Below are positions 1 through 11,790 of a stretch of DNA of 64,000 nucleotides, piece after piece. A model generated the notes under the pieces. The model was not told the DNA's origin and did no database searches. It worked only from the letters and a program-made list of their open reading frames with translations. The stretch is from Chamaecyparis obtusa (taxonomy: Eukaryota > Streptophyta > Pinopsida > Cupressales > Cupressaceae). A program made the translations under genes and the position numbers. The stretch lies in the NCBI GenBank assembly GCA_027943335.1, contig BSBK01002058.1:657501-721500 (forward strand). Direction: 5' to 3'. How positions within the stretch are numbered: the stretch's first letter is position 1; every line of letters starts with the position of its first letter.

Positions 1-34
1 TTGGGGTCCATCCCTTATCTACTGGTTGCTAAGG
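1..34 (+). pseudogene. C-terminus of copia element C pol (RNase H end)
   Basis: The first bases read in frame as GVHPLSTGC followed by TAA. Copia B in this window ends its pol the same way (GVCPLSIDH, then TAA at about 63742-63744), and the next bases (AAGGTGAT, then AGAAGATCATTCATG) are also shared. So the window opens on the last codons of a plus-strand copia polyprotein, whose RNase H domain lies outside. Only the extreme tail is visible; the assignment rests on similarity to copia B. Confidence 0.7.
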
Positions 35-180
35 TGATATGGAGGTTGCATCAACCTATACTTATGAGAAGATCATTCATGTTGTGTTAGAAATTAATGT
101 TTCCTTGGTGAATATATGCAATTAATGAATAAACCAAGGTATCCTATATTATATTTGTTCTCTAGTCTAAGTAGGAGGGC

Positions 181-1750
181 ATGTCACATTTTTTTAATTC
201 CTTTAATAAGGAAATTATATATTCCTCCTTAAGAGGAATCTCATATTTTTCTCGGTGGACACTAACACGGGTCTTCCTTAGTTGACACTAGCACCGGTCT
301 CCCTTGGTTGACACTGCACCAATCTTCCTCAATTGACACTACACCAATCCTCCTTGGTGGACACTTCACCGATCCTCCTTGGTTGACACTACATTGATCT
401 TCCTCAGTTGACACTACACCAATCCTCCTTGGTTGACACTACACCAATTTCCAAAAACTGTACAGATGACTGTCAACTCTGATTTGCCGGTAAAATTGGG
501 CATTAAGGGGACTATGGTTGCCTAATCTAAGCACAACCCATTTGAGATCTTCTAATATCCATTGATAAATGGCCATCAATCCATCCTATCTATCCCAAAA
601 ATCTGTCCTCAATCTAGATAAAGAAAGATGGTGCAAAAATACATATGGAACAGTAGGGTTGAAATAGAAGTTCTAAAGCCTGGAAGCACTTATGGATATC
701 CTGGATAAGAAAGTAGATACAAGGATATTACTAATGACTCTATAGCCTCTCTACACATGAAGAAATATTCATATACATACATCATGGAAAATAATTTCAT
801 TAAACATAATCCTAAACTCTGAATCACTAATAGAGGTACAACATATATATGTATAACATAATCATTCTGAAATTTACATAGACAATAAACCACAAAGAGA
901 GCACATTCAACTAGACTCTCATCCAATTACATATCACAAGGGAGAGTTATCTCTCCAAATAGATTCCAACCTGAAGTCTTGCAGAGATTCAGTTGATTAA
1001 GAAGGATCCAATCCTCCTGAACTGTTCCAGCACTCCTCATCCTCCTGGTGAAAACCTCCACCCTCTACCAGAAACAACCAAATATCAATCTCAGAGAACC
1101 ATGAATCCTCTCCTCACAAATATAATTTTCCTACTGATGTTTCTTCTCAAATCCACTACTATCCCCCCCCTCTCACATTGGAAATCCTTCCTATATATAG
1201 ATTAGAGGAGTTGGTTGCACAGGTAATCCAACCGATGCAACCATCCTAACTATAATAGTTATTTGTTAATAATATGGTTTGTAAAACCATTCCCGTGAAG
1301 GGATAAACAAATATTATTAAATAGAATTGTAAATCTATGTCTCCCAAATTTAAGGGTTGTAAAATATTATTTAATAATGTTATAATCTTTGTCTCCTAAA
1401 TTTAAGGATGACAAAATAGATATATAAAGGTTTTAGGAATAATTTACTAACAACCATGGTAAAAGAATTTACCAAACACATCTCCATTAAATGAAAGTAA
1501 CATAGATTTATTTTTATCTAATAATAATAATTTTCTTCACATAATTTTATTAATTTATTATATAATAATTTATATTTATATATGTATTCATAGGCATATG
1601 TGTGCACCCATATGCTTATGTGTACACATACCATAAACAAATCACATTATTATTAACATTACACTAATCAAATATTGTGACCATTATTATTTAACCCAAT
1701 ATTAAGCGAGTCATAATCTTCTTAATATTTAAAGTAATTAAACATAATGC
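181..1750 (+). mobile_element. Probable 3' LTR of copia element C (limits approximate)
   Basis: A short purine-rich stretch (about 169-180, AGTAGGAGGGCA) precedes TGTCACATTT at 181, which would be the polypurine tract and the start of a 3' LTR. A TATA-like CTATATATAG lies at 1191-1200, where an LTR promoter could sit. Without the partner LTR the 3' limit is a guess, somewhere between about 1250 and 1820. No open reading frame here resembles a known protein. Confidence 0.35.
256..452 (+). repeat. Minisatellite, 25-26 bp unit, about 7.8 copies
   Basis: Tandem copies of a unit like TTGACACTACACCAATCCTC plus five bases, with substitutions and one-base length changes between copies. It lies inside the probable LTR of copia C. 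Confidence 0.9.
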
Positions 1751-1824
1751 CTATTATTATTTAAACCAAATACATTATAATTTAAGTCCACTACTAATTT
1801 ATATCGACAACATATAATTTATAT

Positions 1825-3018
1825 TGAACTAGAAAGTAAAGATCCCCACAATAACTAAGAGGGGGGGGGGGGTGAATTAGTTATCTAATAATTAAACCAT
1901 TTATCAACTTCAATATCAACTTCAATAGCTTAAACCATATAATCAATGTAGTAACCAACCATAGAAAGAGAATCATACACAATGACACAATAACACAAGA
2001 TATGTTGACTAGGGAACCTCTTGATCAAATAGTAAACCCCGGTGGGAATGATGCCCACAAAATGATGCACTAATATGAAAGTTCCTTGTGAAAGGATGGA
2101 CCCTGTTAGGAGTCTTATGAAATACATTTAGTACATATGAATCCCTGTTAGGAGATTTTGAATCCCTGTTAAAAGATTCTAACCCGGTTAAGAGTTATGG
2201 AAGACTGAAGGACCCACTGCCCAAATAGCTTCAAGCCAAGATCTCTAAAATCACTGTCCAAAAAATCTTAGGATTATTCAATAGAATAATATGAAATATG
2301 TTACCTCCTTCACACTATGCCAAAACCGCACTCTCTGCTACACAAGATCACAAATCCAGATCTTTGTACTTCGCAAGTCTTCCTTCACAACTGAATTAGC
2401 TCTCTTCTTCATTTCATGCATAAATTTGCATCATAACTTTCACAATCTCATAATCCCATCACATAACAAATAAACCATTCCTTCCTTTATACCATGCTCA
2501 AATAATTACAAATGACTCGGCATGCAAATACAAAATAATAATTTCAACACGCTACACCAAAAATTACATAAAACTGTCGGCTTCCAAATGAAATAACTCT
2601 TCACTTGTGTGACCTCAAAGTTTGTGCAGTGAACCACATCACTACCAATGTATCAAAAACTTCCCTTTAACTATGCAGAATCAGATTCCAGCTCGATTAG
2701 GATATATCCTCCGATTACCAAAAACCGCTACTCAGGAACACTGCCAAAATACTGCTTCCACCAAAATGCTTATAACTTTCATGAATGAACAAATTTATTT
2801 TTGTTCTCTTAACCATAGGTTAATAACACACCAAAGAACATACCATCAACTACGCATAATAGCAAATGCAATATACCATGTGCACAAAAAAAAAATGTGC
2901 CTGCTACTCTACTAAACTCCAGAATATCATTGTGTTGACATCAATGACAATCATAGTCATGAATGCAACAACCACTACTACAAAATGACTGTCAATCATC
3001 AAGCATTCATTCCTAACA
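1825..3018 (-). repeat. 3' LTR of copia element A
   Basis: About 1194 bp, collinear with 56224-57398. On the minus strand it begins TGTTAGGAATG at 3018. By eye, stretches between the two copies are about 90 percent alike with a few indels. A G-run at 1861-1872 is longer here than in the partner. The two LTRs are therefore more diverged than those of the gypsy element inserted in copia A, in agreement with the nesting. Confidence 0.9.
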
Positions 3019-3231
3019 ATCTCCCCCATTGTAATTGATGGAAACATAGATGAAAAACATCCAATGTTCCAAAAATCCAATCACTGCTGCTCAACTGCTC
3101 TGCTGCTCTTCATCAATCAAATCTTGCTTCATTTTCCTATTCAATCTTTCCAACAAATTTAGTTCCTCAATGTTTTTCATAATTATCTCCCCCATTGACA
3201 TCAATGACAAAAACTCCATCACCATGTCAAA
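3019..3231 (-). other. Copia A 3' untranslated end with two polypurine tracts
   Basis: On the minus strand, CAATGGGGGAGAT abuts the LTR start at 3018-3019 and would be the plus-strand primer. A second purine tract, CAATGGGGGAGATAAT, lies about 160 bp further in (near 3183-3198). The sequence continues at 36611 beyond the CACTA element. Confidence 0.75.
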
Positions 3232-3640
3232 CACTAGTAAATTTGGCCTCAAATTTCGACCAAGAATTGGTCTAAATTTCGACTGAAATTAGTCAAATTT
3301 AAGACCAACATTGTCGTCGGTCTTTTTTTGTCGAATTTTCATCGTACTTATAATCAGTCAAAATTTTGACTAAAATAGAGGTCAAAAATTTGACTGAGAC
3401 CATGCTCCAAAATTGTCATCATTTTTTTTATAATGGTCGAAATTTAGACCAATTGTCGAACAAATTTCCACCTAGGATTGATCAAAATTTCGACCAGTGG
3501 TAGCAAAAATTTCCACCAAATGTTGGTCGAAATTTTGATGAAAACATGAAATGTTCGACCGAGATGCTATACGTTCGACGGATGAGATGGTCAAAATTTA
3601 GACCATTGCATTTTGGTTGAAATTTTGACCAAAGCTATTT
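3232..3640. repeat. CACTA terminal inverted repeat and subterminal repeats (3' end)
   Basis: After CACTAG, variants of GGTCGAAATTTNGACC occur about every 30-50 bp in both orientations (for example at 3261, 3355, 3437, 3478, 3505, 3526, 3590 and 3613). In En/Spm such subterminal motifs bind TnpA; that role here is inferred. The flanking stretch up to 3680 is T-rich and otherwise featureless. Confidence 0.8.
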
Positions 3641-3682
3641 TTTTTTTTTTTAAAATGTTACATACGTAAGGTGCATTTAGAG

Positions 3683-4912
3683 TTCTTTTCATTAACTTGT
3701 GATTCATGAGTATTGGTTTACATGAAACCATCTCTCATGAGAATGAATGGAGCAGTTAGCACTCATTGGCTCTAGGTGATGCTTACAGAGGTGAAGCACC
3801 GAGACTTCCCGGGAGGTCATCCATCCCAGTACCACTCCAGCTCGAGCACGCTTAACTACGGAGTTTCCTCCATGGTTAAACCCACTCTGCTTGCATCCTC
3901 ATTTGCAAAACCTTCACCAAGTGTTATGCCTTATGAACCATTCATTAGAAAGCCCCTTAAGCTTGTCAATTAATAAGTAGGAGATATTTTCCACAGCAAG
4001 TCAAATTGTGATATTGCTATCAAGATTCAACTGTGTAGTTTTTTGAGTCAAACTCATTGACTCATGATTCATGAGTAGTGGTTCACACAAACCCATCTCT
4101 CATGAGAATGAATGGAACACTTAGCACTCATTGGCTCTAGGTGATGCTCACAGAGGTGAAGCACCGGGACTTCCCAAGAGGTCACCCATCCCAGTACTAC
4201 TCCAACTCAAGCGCACTTAACTACAGAGTTTCCTCTGTGGTTAAACCCACTCTGCTTGCATCCTCATTTGCAAAACCTTCACCAAGTGTTGTGCCTTAGG
4301 AACCATCGATTAGAAAGCCCGTTAAGCTCATCAACTGGTTTGTAAGGCACAACACTTGGTGAAGGTTTTGCAAATGAGAATTCAAGCAGAGTGGATTTAA
4401 CCATGGAGCAAACTTCGTAGTTAAGTGCACTCGAGTTGGAGTAGTACTGGAATGGGTGACCTCTCGGGAAGTCCTGGTGCTTCACTTCTGTGAGCATCAG
4501 CTAGAGCCAATGAGTGCTAAGTGTTCCATTCATTCTCATGAGAGATGGGTTTGTGTGAACCACTACTCATGAATCACAGGTCAATGAGTTTGACTCAAAA
4601 AACTACACAGTTGAATCTTGATAGCAATATCACAATTTGACTTGCTATGGAAAATATCTCCTACTTATTAATTGACAAGCTTAAGGGGCTTTCTAATGAA
4701 TGGTTCATAAGGCATAACACTTGGTGAAGGTTTTGCAAATGAGGATGCAAGCAGAGTGGGTTTAACCATGGAGGAAACTCTATAGTTAAGCATGCTCGAG
4801 CTGGAGTGGTACTGGGATGGATGACCTCACAGGAAGTCCCAGTGCTTCACCTCTGTAAGCATCACCTAGAGCCAATGAGTGCTAACTGTTCCATTCATTC
4901 TCATGAGAGATC
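3683..4912. repeat. Palindromic block 1 with four 5S rRNA-derived units
   Basis: Contains 5S-like units at 3775-3883 (-), 4140-4248 (-), 4391-4502 (+) and 4756-4866 (+), mirrored about position 4320. Each unit keeps the 3' two thirds of a plant 5S rRNA gene. The Pol III box A region reads AGTTAAGCGTGCT, and the box C region reads GACCTCCCGGGAAGTC or close variants. Sister units are 365 bp apart and the two central units 251 bp apart. Between sisters lies a shared non-5S sequence of about 255 bp. A 5S segment duplicated in direct repeats recalls Cassandra TRIM elements, whose LTRs carry 5S sequence, but no primer binding site is evident. The first third of 5S is missing or unrecognisable. Confidence 0.85.
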
Positions 4913-4975
4913 CATTTGATAAAGCTTGGTGAAATAACTTCAAACATTTGGAAGCATCTATTGGATTCTGTCACC
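4908..4975 (-). repeat. Junction segment J' linking block 1 to the SPT16 fragment
   Basis: From ATCCATTTGATAAAGCTTGG to the SPT16 tail. The same segment occurs in reverse orientation between blocks 2/3 (9181-9275) and 3/4 (10500-10606), and again after block 4 (11782-11838, continuing at 13441). It marks the recombination joints of the array. Confidence 0.8.
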
Positions 4976-5950
4976 CAGAAGGAAGATGGATTTCTGAATT
5001 CAGAAATTGCCAGCCACCATCTTTAATAAATTTATCTGGATCATCTGAAATGGTCTTCAAAATTGGCCGCCAGTTCAAGTTCATTCTGCTTTCATAATAC
5101 TTTATATCCATTGAGTTTAGCCATTCTTTGATGCCATCAAGAGAAGATGGAGGAATAACATCAATGCGGAGTACATCCCGCTTGAAGTCTTTGAAAACAA
5201 TAGCCATATCAAATGCCTTTTGCCCAAGTCCTACTCTCTCAAGGTTAACTATCTCAATCTCACTAATGGTTATTACTAAGAAAGGTAATTCCACCAACTC
5301 TACCAAACAGTTTACGGTAGGAACAATAAAAGTAGAGGCTTTGAAAGGAAATCCATGAAAACCTAGCTCTCTAAATGGTATATCAAACTCCAGTTCAAAA
5401 TCTTTTAGATGATGCTGCTCCCATAGCTCTGTTACTCATTTAACAAACCCTTCAAACTCTCCATTGATTTGATTTTTCCTGTCCCTCTCTTGCTGCTCTT
5501 CCTCAATTTCATCGGGATCATACATGGACCTTCTTGCCCCTCCTAAAGTTTGGACCACATCCATTACTTCCACATAAAACTGGACATCCTTAGTCTTCTT
5601 AGTTCCCACCATAATATGGTTATGCAAATGAAAATGAAGCAAAGTAATCATCTCCTTCTCTACTGGCTGGAAGAATGCATGTTTAATATTTTGATACATG
5701 ATATCAGCTCTCTCTTCTGCTCTCATGGTTGAATACAAAAATCCATTATAGTGGGCCTCCAGAGTTCTAGTCATCTTTCTTCCTCTTCCACCAAATGTCG
5801 GCCTGATCCACAAGTCTGCCAACCTAATTGGCTTTGTTTTTGAAAGTTGAAGTTTCTTCTGAGTCACCAATGTAGGTCTCTCTGCCTTTTCAGACTCTAT
5901 CATAGCTACAGACCGTCTATGGGATTTGATCATTTATACCACTTGGTTGA
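4968..5950 (-). pseudogene. SPT16: Captured fragment of SPT16 (FACT complex subunit), copy 1
   Basis: SPT16 is the large subunit of FACT, the histone chaperone that loosens nucleosomes during transcription and replication. The minus strand encodes, in order, VVQMIKSHRRSVA, KPIRLADLWIRP, EKEMITLLHFHLHNH, YDPDEIEEEQQERDRKN, SEIEIVNLERVGLGQKAFDM and PDKFIKDGGWQFLN, all hallmarks of the SPT16 middle region. Roughly 290 residues of a protein of about 1070 are present, with no intron, start or normal end. One CGA-to-TGA stop follows EGFVK (5436-5438). Homology begins abruptly at VVQMIK, next to TGATGCAGGGGCATCC at 5951. Copy 2 is at 13446-14440 in the same orientation. Confidence 0.93.
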
Positions 5951-6371
5951 TGATGCAGGGGCATCCAGCAAGGCACCTGAGCCTAGGAGTGGAATGGCAT
6001 TCAGAGATGTTCAATTGCAATGTTAGACTCAATATTCAAAGCAAAATTCATAATCAAGTCTAAAGGTCATTGTAATGTAATAAGGAATAATTCAGTATGT
6101 AAGCAACATATGGACGTACAAAAAAAACTAGTGAGCTGTTTAACAAATCCCCAAAAGAAATCGATATCAAGAATGTAGCGAAAAAGATGTGAGTAGAATG
6201 GAAAAAGATGTGAGATGCATGAACATCAAAGATTAATATGGCTAGAAGATAGAAGCAATGAACTGTTCATGGGTTCCAAGCACTTAAAAAATGTGGAGTT
6301 CAGTCAGCCTGTAGTAGCAAGCTAAAAAAATTCTTTCAAGTCATTGATTCAGTTTTCCATGTTTATTGACC
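5951..6371. other. Spacer between SPT16 copy 1 and block 2
   Basis: Starts TGATGCAGGGGCATCC, like the LTR family at 11839, 31288 and 33862, then follows SPT16 copy 2's flank closely to about 6112 before the two diverge. The rest (6113-6371) shows no gene or repeat that I recognise. Confidence 0.5.
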
Positions 6372-9180
6372 TCAAATTTGGTCTTTTCATTAACCTGTGA
6401 TTCATGAGTAGTGGTTTACATGAACCCATCTCTCATGAGAATGAATGGAACAGTTAGCACTCATTGGCTCTAGGTGATGCTTATGGAGGTGAAGCACCGA
6501 GACTTCCCGGGAGGTCATCCATCCCAGTACCACTCCAGCTCGAGCACGCTTAACTACGGAGTTTCCTCCATGGTTAAACCCACTTTGCTTGCATCCTCAT
6601 TTGCAAATCCTTCACCAAGTGTTATGCCTTATGAACCATTCATTAGAAAGCCCCTTAAGCTCGTCAATTAATAAGTAGGAGATATTTTCCACAGCAAGTC
6701 AAATTGTGATATTGCTATCAAGATTCAACTATGTAGTTTTTTGAGTCAAACTCATTGACCCGTGATTCATGAGTAGTGGTTCACACGAACCCATCTCTCA
6801 TGAGAATGAATGGAACACTTAGCACTCATTGGCTCTAGGTGATGCTCACAGAGGTGAAGCACCGGGACTTCCCGAGAGGTCACCCATCCCAGTACTACTC
6901 CAACTCGAGCGTACTTAAGTACGGAGTTTCCTCCGTGGTTAAACCCACTCTGCTTGCATTCTCATTTGCAAAACCTTCACCAAGTGTTGTGCCTTATGAA
7001 CCATCGATTAGAAAGCCCCTTAAGCTCATCAACTGGTTCTTAAGGTGCAACACTTGGTGAAGGTTTTGCAGATGAGAATGCAAGCAGAGTGGGTTTAACC
7101 AGGGAGGAAACTCCGTAGTTAAGTGTGCTCAAGTTGGAGTAGTACTGGAATGGGTGACCTCTCGGGAAGTCCCGGTGCTTCACCTCTGTGAGCATCACCT
7201 AGAGCCAATGAGTGCTAAGTATTCCATTCATTCTCATGAGAGATGGGTTCATGTGAACCAAAGTATCAAAACCCACAGTGAGTCAGGTGAGTTATCCTGA
7301 CTCGCGGGTCGAGCCATGGCTCTCGGGTTTTGGTGACCCGACCGAGTCATGGGCCGAGTTATGGGGCATGACCCGCATGACTCACCGAGTCAGTGGGTCA
7401 TGGCCATAACTCGCGGGTCCGTGCCTCATGACCTGCGCTACGGCAGGCCCGAGCCATAGACTTGTCAACAATAGTGATATACATGTTGTTGAAGGATGAG
7501 AAAAATTGTGACAATCACTTAGAACAAGACAATAATCTGCTATTTCAAGAAGGAAGACTGTGCCAATGATGCAGTCATAATAACAATGACATGAGCAATA
7601 ATCCATGAATGAGAGCAGCAAACAAAAGGATGTAGAAGACAGTATGCTGGAGGACAGTGGCTTTCATTTTTATGACAGTGATCAGAAATGGAGAAATGCA
7701 GAAGAATATTAAGTGAAAATCATGACTGTTATGAGAGAACATGATAATTAACAAACAGTCACATCAATGTCTAAGGACATTGATCATCTTCATGAATCTC
7801 TAATGACAGTAGGCTTCATGAATTTCTGATGACAGTAGTCTTCAGTGAGTGTTCAAGGACAGTGTTCAAAGAAAGAAGAAAGCAAATAGAAGAATGAATC
7901 CTAAAGCAGTCATTAGTCATGAAAAGTCACTGATAAAAGATGATTAAAAGCAGTGTTTTGTAATGTGATAGCAGTGAAAAGAAAATCGATCAGAGCAGTG
8001 ATGTATAGCAGTGATTACATGATGAAACAATGACATATACTATTAGAAATAGTGACATTCACTATTAGAGTAGTCACAATAAGGATCAGAATAGTAAGTA
8101 AATGATAGGTCATGAAGAGTAGTCCAAGGAATGTCAAAAAAGTTAGCCAATGAATAAATAAGAAGAATCATAAAGAAATGAGAACAACTGACGATGTATC
8201 ACAAGAATATCAATTAGAATAGCCATGATTCATCAATGAGCATTCATGAGTTGTTAAAGGGAACAGTAGGACAAACGCCTTGGGGCAATGAAGATTGAAA
8301 TGCTAAGAATCAATGATCCACAAGATTCAAATTGGAGAGATGGAATGAAGACAGTGAATGTAATGGAAAAAATAGTGATCAAATTGCCTTGGTTATTGAT
8401 TGAATCTACACATTTGAATATCTATATATATTGAACTAGGAAATAAGAAAAGACATGACTGTTCACATTAGAAATGATATGTTAGTTCATAATGAAGTGA
8501 CATGACTGTTCATAACAATTACCATTCATTCCCTTCATTATCGACTATACTTTGTTCTCTTAACCATATCCTTTAGATGTTATTTGACCTTTAGATGTGA
8601 TGTGATGTGTTTTTAAGCTTTATTCAATAATGGGTGCCTGAAACAAGTTTTAAATTTTAAGAAATCTCTATTTTTTTTTTTGCCGAGTCATAGCCGAGTC
8701 GTTGCTGAGTCATCGGTGAGTCACGGGTCGAGTCGGCCTTGCCGAGCTTGATTTTTCATTCTTTGGTGTGAACCACTACTCATGAATCATGGGTCAATGA
8801 GTTTGACTCAAAAAACTACACAGCTGAATCTTGATAGCAATATCACAATTTGACTTGCTGTGGAAAATATCTCCTACTTATTAATTGACGAGCTTAAGGG
8901 GATTTCTAATGAATGGTTCATAAGGCATAACAATTGGTGAAGGTTTTGCAAATGAGGATGCAAGCAGAGTGGGTTTAACCATGGAGGAAACTCCGTAGTT
9001 AAGCGTGCTCGAGCTGGAGTGGTACTGGGATGGATGACCTCCCGGGAAGTCTCTGTGCTTCACCTCCATAAGCATCACCTAGAGCCAATGAGTGGTAACT
9101 GTTCCATTCATTCTCATGAGAGATGGGTTCATGTAAACCACTACTCATGAATCATAGGTTAATGAAAAGAACTCTAAATT
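6372..9180. repeat. Palindromic block 2 with four 5S-derived units, split by a hAT-like insert
   Basis: Units at 6473-6581 (-), 6838-6946 (-), 7089-7199 (+) and 8969-9079 (+), mirrored about 7018. The last two units are 1880 bp apart. Removing the hAT-like insert and one copy of its target duplication (1515 bp) gives exactly the 365 bp seen elsewhere. Confidence 0.85.
7260..8766. mobile_element. Non-autonomous hAT-like element with 8-bp target duplication
   Basis: TGTGAACC flanks the insertion on both sides (7252-7259 and 8767-8774). The ends are imperfect inverted repeats (AAAGTATCAAAA against CCAAAGAATGAAAA). The subterminal 150 bp on each side is GC-richer and dense in short inverted GACTC/GAGTC motifs, for example CGCGGGTCGAG and CACGGGTCGAGTC. 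The interior is AT-rich with many CAGTG/CAGTCA words and no transposase. Length 1507 bp. An 8-bp duplication fits hAT; family membership is inferred from that and from the ends. Confidence 0.7.
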
Positions 9181-9275
9181 TCTGAATTGGGAAATCCATC
9201 TTCCATTTGGGTGACAGAATCCAATAGATGCTTCAAAATGTTTGAAGTTCTTTCACCAAGCTTTATCAAATGGAT
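9181..9275 (+). repeat. Junction segment J between blocks 2 and 3, with an SPT16 tail
   Basis: Contains the last bases of the SPT16 fragment (reading as ..EIHLPFG, then TGA) in the opposite orientation to both SPT16 copies, then the sequence ending GCTTTATCAAATGGAT next to block 3. Confidence 0.8.
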
Positions 9276-10500
9276 CTCTCATGAGAATGAATGGAACAGT
9301 TAGCACTCATTGGCTGTAGGTGATGCTTATGGAGGTGAAGCACCTGGACTTCCTGGGAGGTCATCCATCCCAGTACCACTCCATCTCGAGCATGCTTAAC
9401 TACAGAGTTTCCTCCATGGTTAAACCCACTCTACTTGCATCCTCATTTGCAAAACCTTCACCAAGTGTTATGCCTTATGAACCATTCATTAGAAATCCCC
9501 TTAAGCTCATCAATTAATAAGTAGGAGATATTTTCCACAGCAAGTCAAATTGTGATATTGCTATCAAGATTCAACTGTGTATTTTTTTGAGTCAAACTCA
9601 TTGACCCGTGATTCATGAGTAGTGGTTCACATGAACCCATCTCTCATGAGAATGAATGGAACACTTAGCACTCATTGGCTCTAGGTGATGCTCACATAGG
9701 TGAAGCACCGGGACTTCCCGAGAGGTCAGCCATTCCAGTACTACTCCAACTCGAGCGCACTTAACTACGGAGTTTTCTCCATGGTTAAACCCACTCTGCT
9801 TGCATTCTCATTTGTAAAACCTTCACCAAGTGTTGTGCCTTATGAACCATCAATTAGAAATCCCCTTAAGCTCATCAACTGGTTCGCAAGGCACAACACT
9901 TGGTGAAGGTTTTGCAAATGAGGATGCAAGTAGAGTGGGTTTAACCAGGGAGGAAACTCCGTAGTTAAGTGCGCTCGAGTTGGAGTAGTACTAGGATGGG
10001 TGACCTCTTGGGAAGTCCCGATGCTTCACCTCTGTGAGCATCAGCTAGAGCCAATGAGTGCTAAGTGTTCCATTCATTCTCATGAGAGATGGGTTCATGT
10101 GAACCACTACTCATGAATCACAGGTCAATGAGTTTGACTCAAAAAACTACACAGTTGAATCTTGATAGCAATATCACAATTTGACTTGCTGTGGAAAATA
10201 TCTCCTACTTATTAATTGATGAGCTTAAGGGGCTTTATAATGAATGGTTCATAAGGAATAACACTTGGTGAAGGTTTTGCAAAAGAGGATGCAAGCAGAG
10301 TGGGTTTAACCATGGAGGAAACTCTGTAGTGAAGCGTGCTCGAGATGGAGTGGTACTGGGATGGATGACCTCCCAGGAAGTCCCGGTGCTTCACCTCCAT
10401 AAGAATCACCTAGAGCCAATGAGTACTAACTGTTCCATTCATTCTCATGAGAGATGGGTTCATGTAAACCACTACTCATGAATCACAGGTTAATGAAAAG
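9276..10500. repeat. Palindromic block 3 with four 5S-derived units
   Basis: Units at 9319-9427 (-), 9684-9792 (-), 9935-10046 (+) and 10300-10410 (+), mirrored about 9865. Spacings are 365, 251 and 365 bp. The first unit lies 1331 bp after that of block 2, once the hAT insert is removed. Confidence 0.85.
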
Positions 10501-10606
10501 AACTCTGAATTTCTGAATTGGGAAATCCATCTTCCTTTTGGGTGACAGAATCCAATAGATGCTTCAAAATGTTTGAAGTTCTTTCACCAAGCTTTATCAA
10601 ATAGAT
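10501..10606 (+). repeat. Junction segment J between blocks 3 and 4, with an SPT16 tail
   Basis: Nearly identical to 9181-9275. It again holds the SPT16 tail end (TCTGAATTGGGAAATCC) in the plus orientation. Confidence 0.8.
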
Positions 10607-11790
10607 CTCTCATGAGAATGAATGGAACAGTTAGCACTCATTGGCTCTAGGTGATGCTTATGGAGGTGAAGCACCTGGACTTCCTGGGAGGTCATCCATC
10701 CCAGTACCACTCCAGCTCGAGCACGCTTAACTACGGAGTTTCCTCCATGGTTAAACCCACTCTTCTTGCATCCTAATTTGCAAAACCTTCACCAAGTGTT
10801 ATGCCTTATGAACCATTCATTAGAAAGCCCCTTAAGCTCGTCAATTATTAAGTAGGAGATATTTTCCACAACAAGTCAAATTGTGATATTGCTATCAAGA
10901 TTCAACTATGTAGTTTTTTGAGTCAAACTCATTGACCCGTGATTCATGAGTAGTGGTTCACATGAACCCATCTCTCATGAGAATGAATGGAACACTTAGC
11001 ACTCATTGGCTCTAGCTGATGCTCACAGAGGTGAAGCACCGGGACTTCCCAAGAGTTCACCCATCCCAGTACTACTCCAACTTGAGCGCACTTAACTACG
11101 GAGTTTCCTCCCTGGTTAAACCCACTCTGCTTGCATCCTCATTTGCAAAACCTTCACCAAGTGTTGTGCCTTACAAACCAATTGATGAGCTTAAGGGGCT
11201 TTCTAATCGATGGTTCATAAGGCACAACACTTGGTGAAGGTTTTGCAAATGAGAATGCAAGCAGAGTTGGTTTAACCATGGAGCAAACTCCGTAGTTAAG
11301 TGCGCTCGAGTTGGAGTAGTACTGGAATGGGTGACCTCTCGGGAAGTCCCAGTGCTTCACCTCTGTGAGTATCACCTAGAGCCAATGAGTGCTAAGTGTT
11401 CCATTCATTCTCATGAGAGATGGGTTCATGTGAACCACTACTCATGAATCACGGGTCAATGAGTTTGACTCAAAAAACTACATAGTTGAATCTTGATAGC
11501 AATATCACAATTTGACTTGCTGTGGAAAATATCTCCTACTTATTAATTGATGAGCTTAAGGGGCTTTCTAATGAATGGTTCATAAGGCATAACACTTGGT
11601 GAAGGTTTTGCGAATGAGGATGCAAGCAGAGTGGATTTAACCATGGAGGAAACTCCATAGTTAAGCGTGCTCAAGCTGGAGTGGTACTGGGATGGATGAC
11701 CTCCCAGAAAGTCTCGGTGGTTCACCTCTGTAAGAATCACCTAGAGCCAATGAGTGCTAACCGTTCCATTCATCCTCATGAGAGATCCAT
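10607..11790. repeat. Palindromic block 4 with four 5S-derived units
   Basis: Units at 10650-10758 (-), 11015-11123 (-), 11266-11377 (+) and 11631-11742 (+), mirrored about 11196. Spacings are 365, 251 and 365 bp, and the block starts 1331 bp after block 3. It ends in junction J' (11782-11838), which leads into SPT16 copy 2 once the solo LTR is removed. Confidence 0.85.

Noticed and set aside
3776..11740. A series of similar 65-73 residue open frames (..VKHRDFPGGHPSQY.. and ..KPSPSVMPYEP..) on both strands
   Set aside because: They are antisense readings of the repeated 5S-derived units and their linkers, not genes; their likeness is DNA repetition.
3775..11742. Functional 5S rRNA genes
   Set aside because: The first third of 5S is missing or replaced, units vary, and they are arranged in inverted pairs, not a regular rDNA array.
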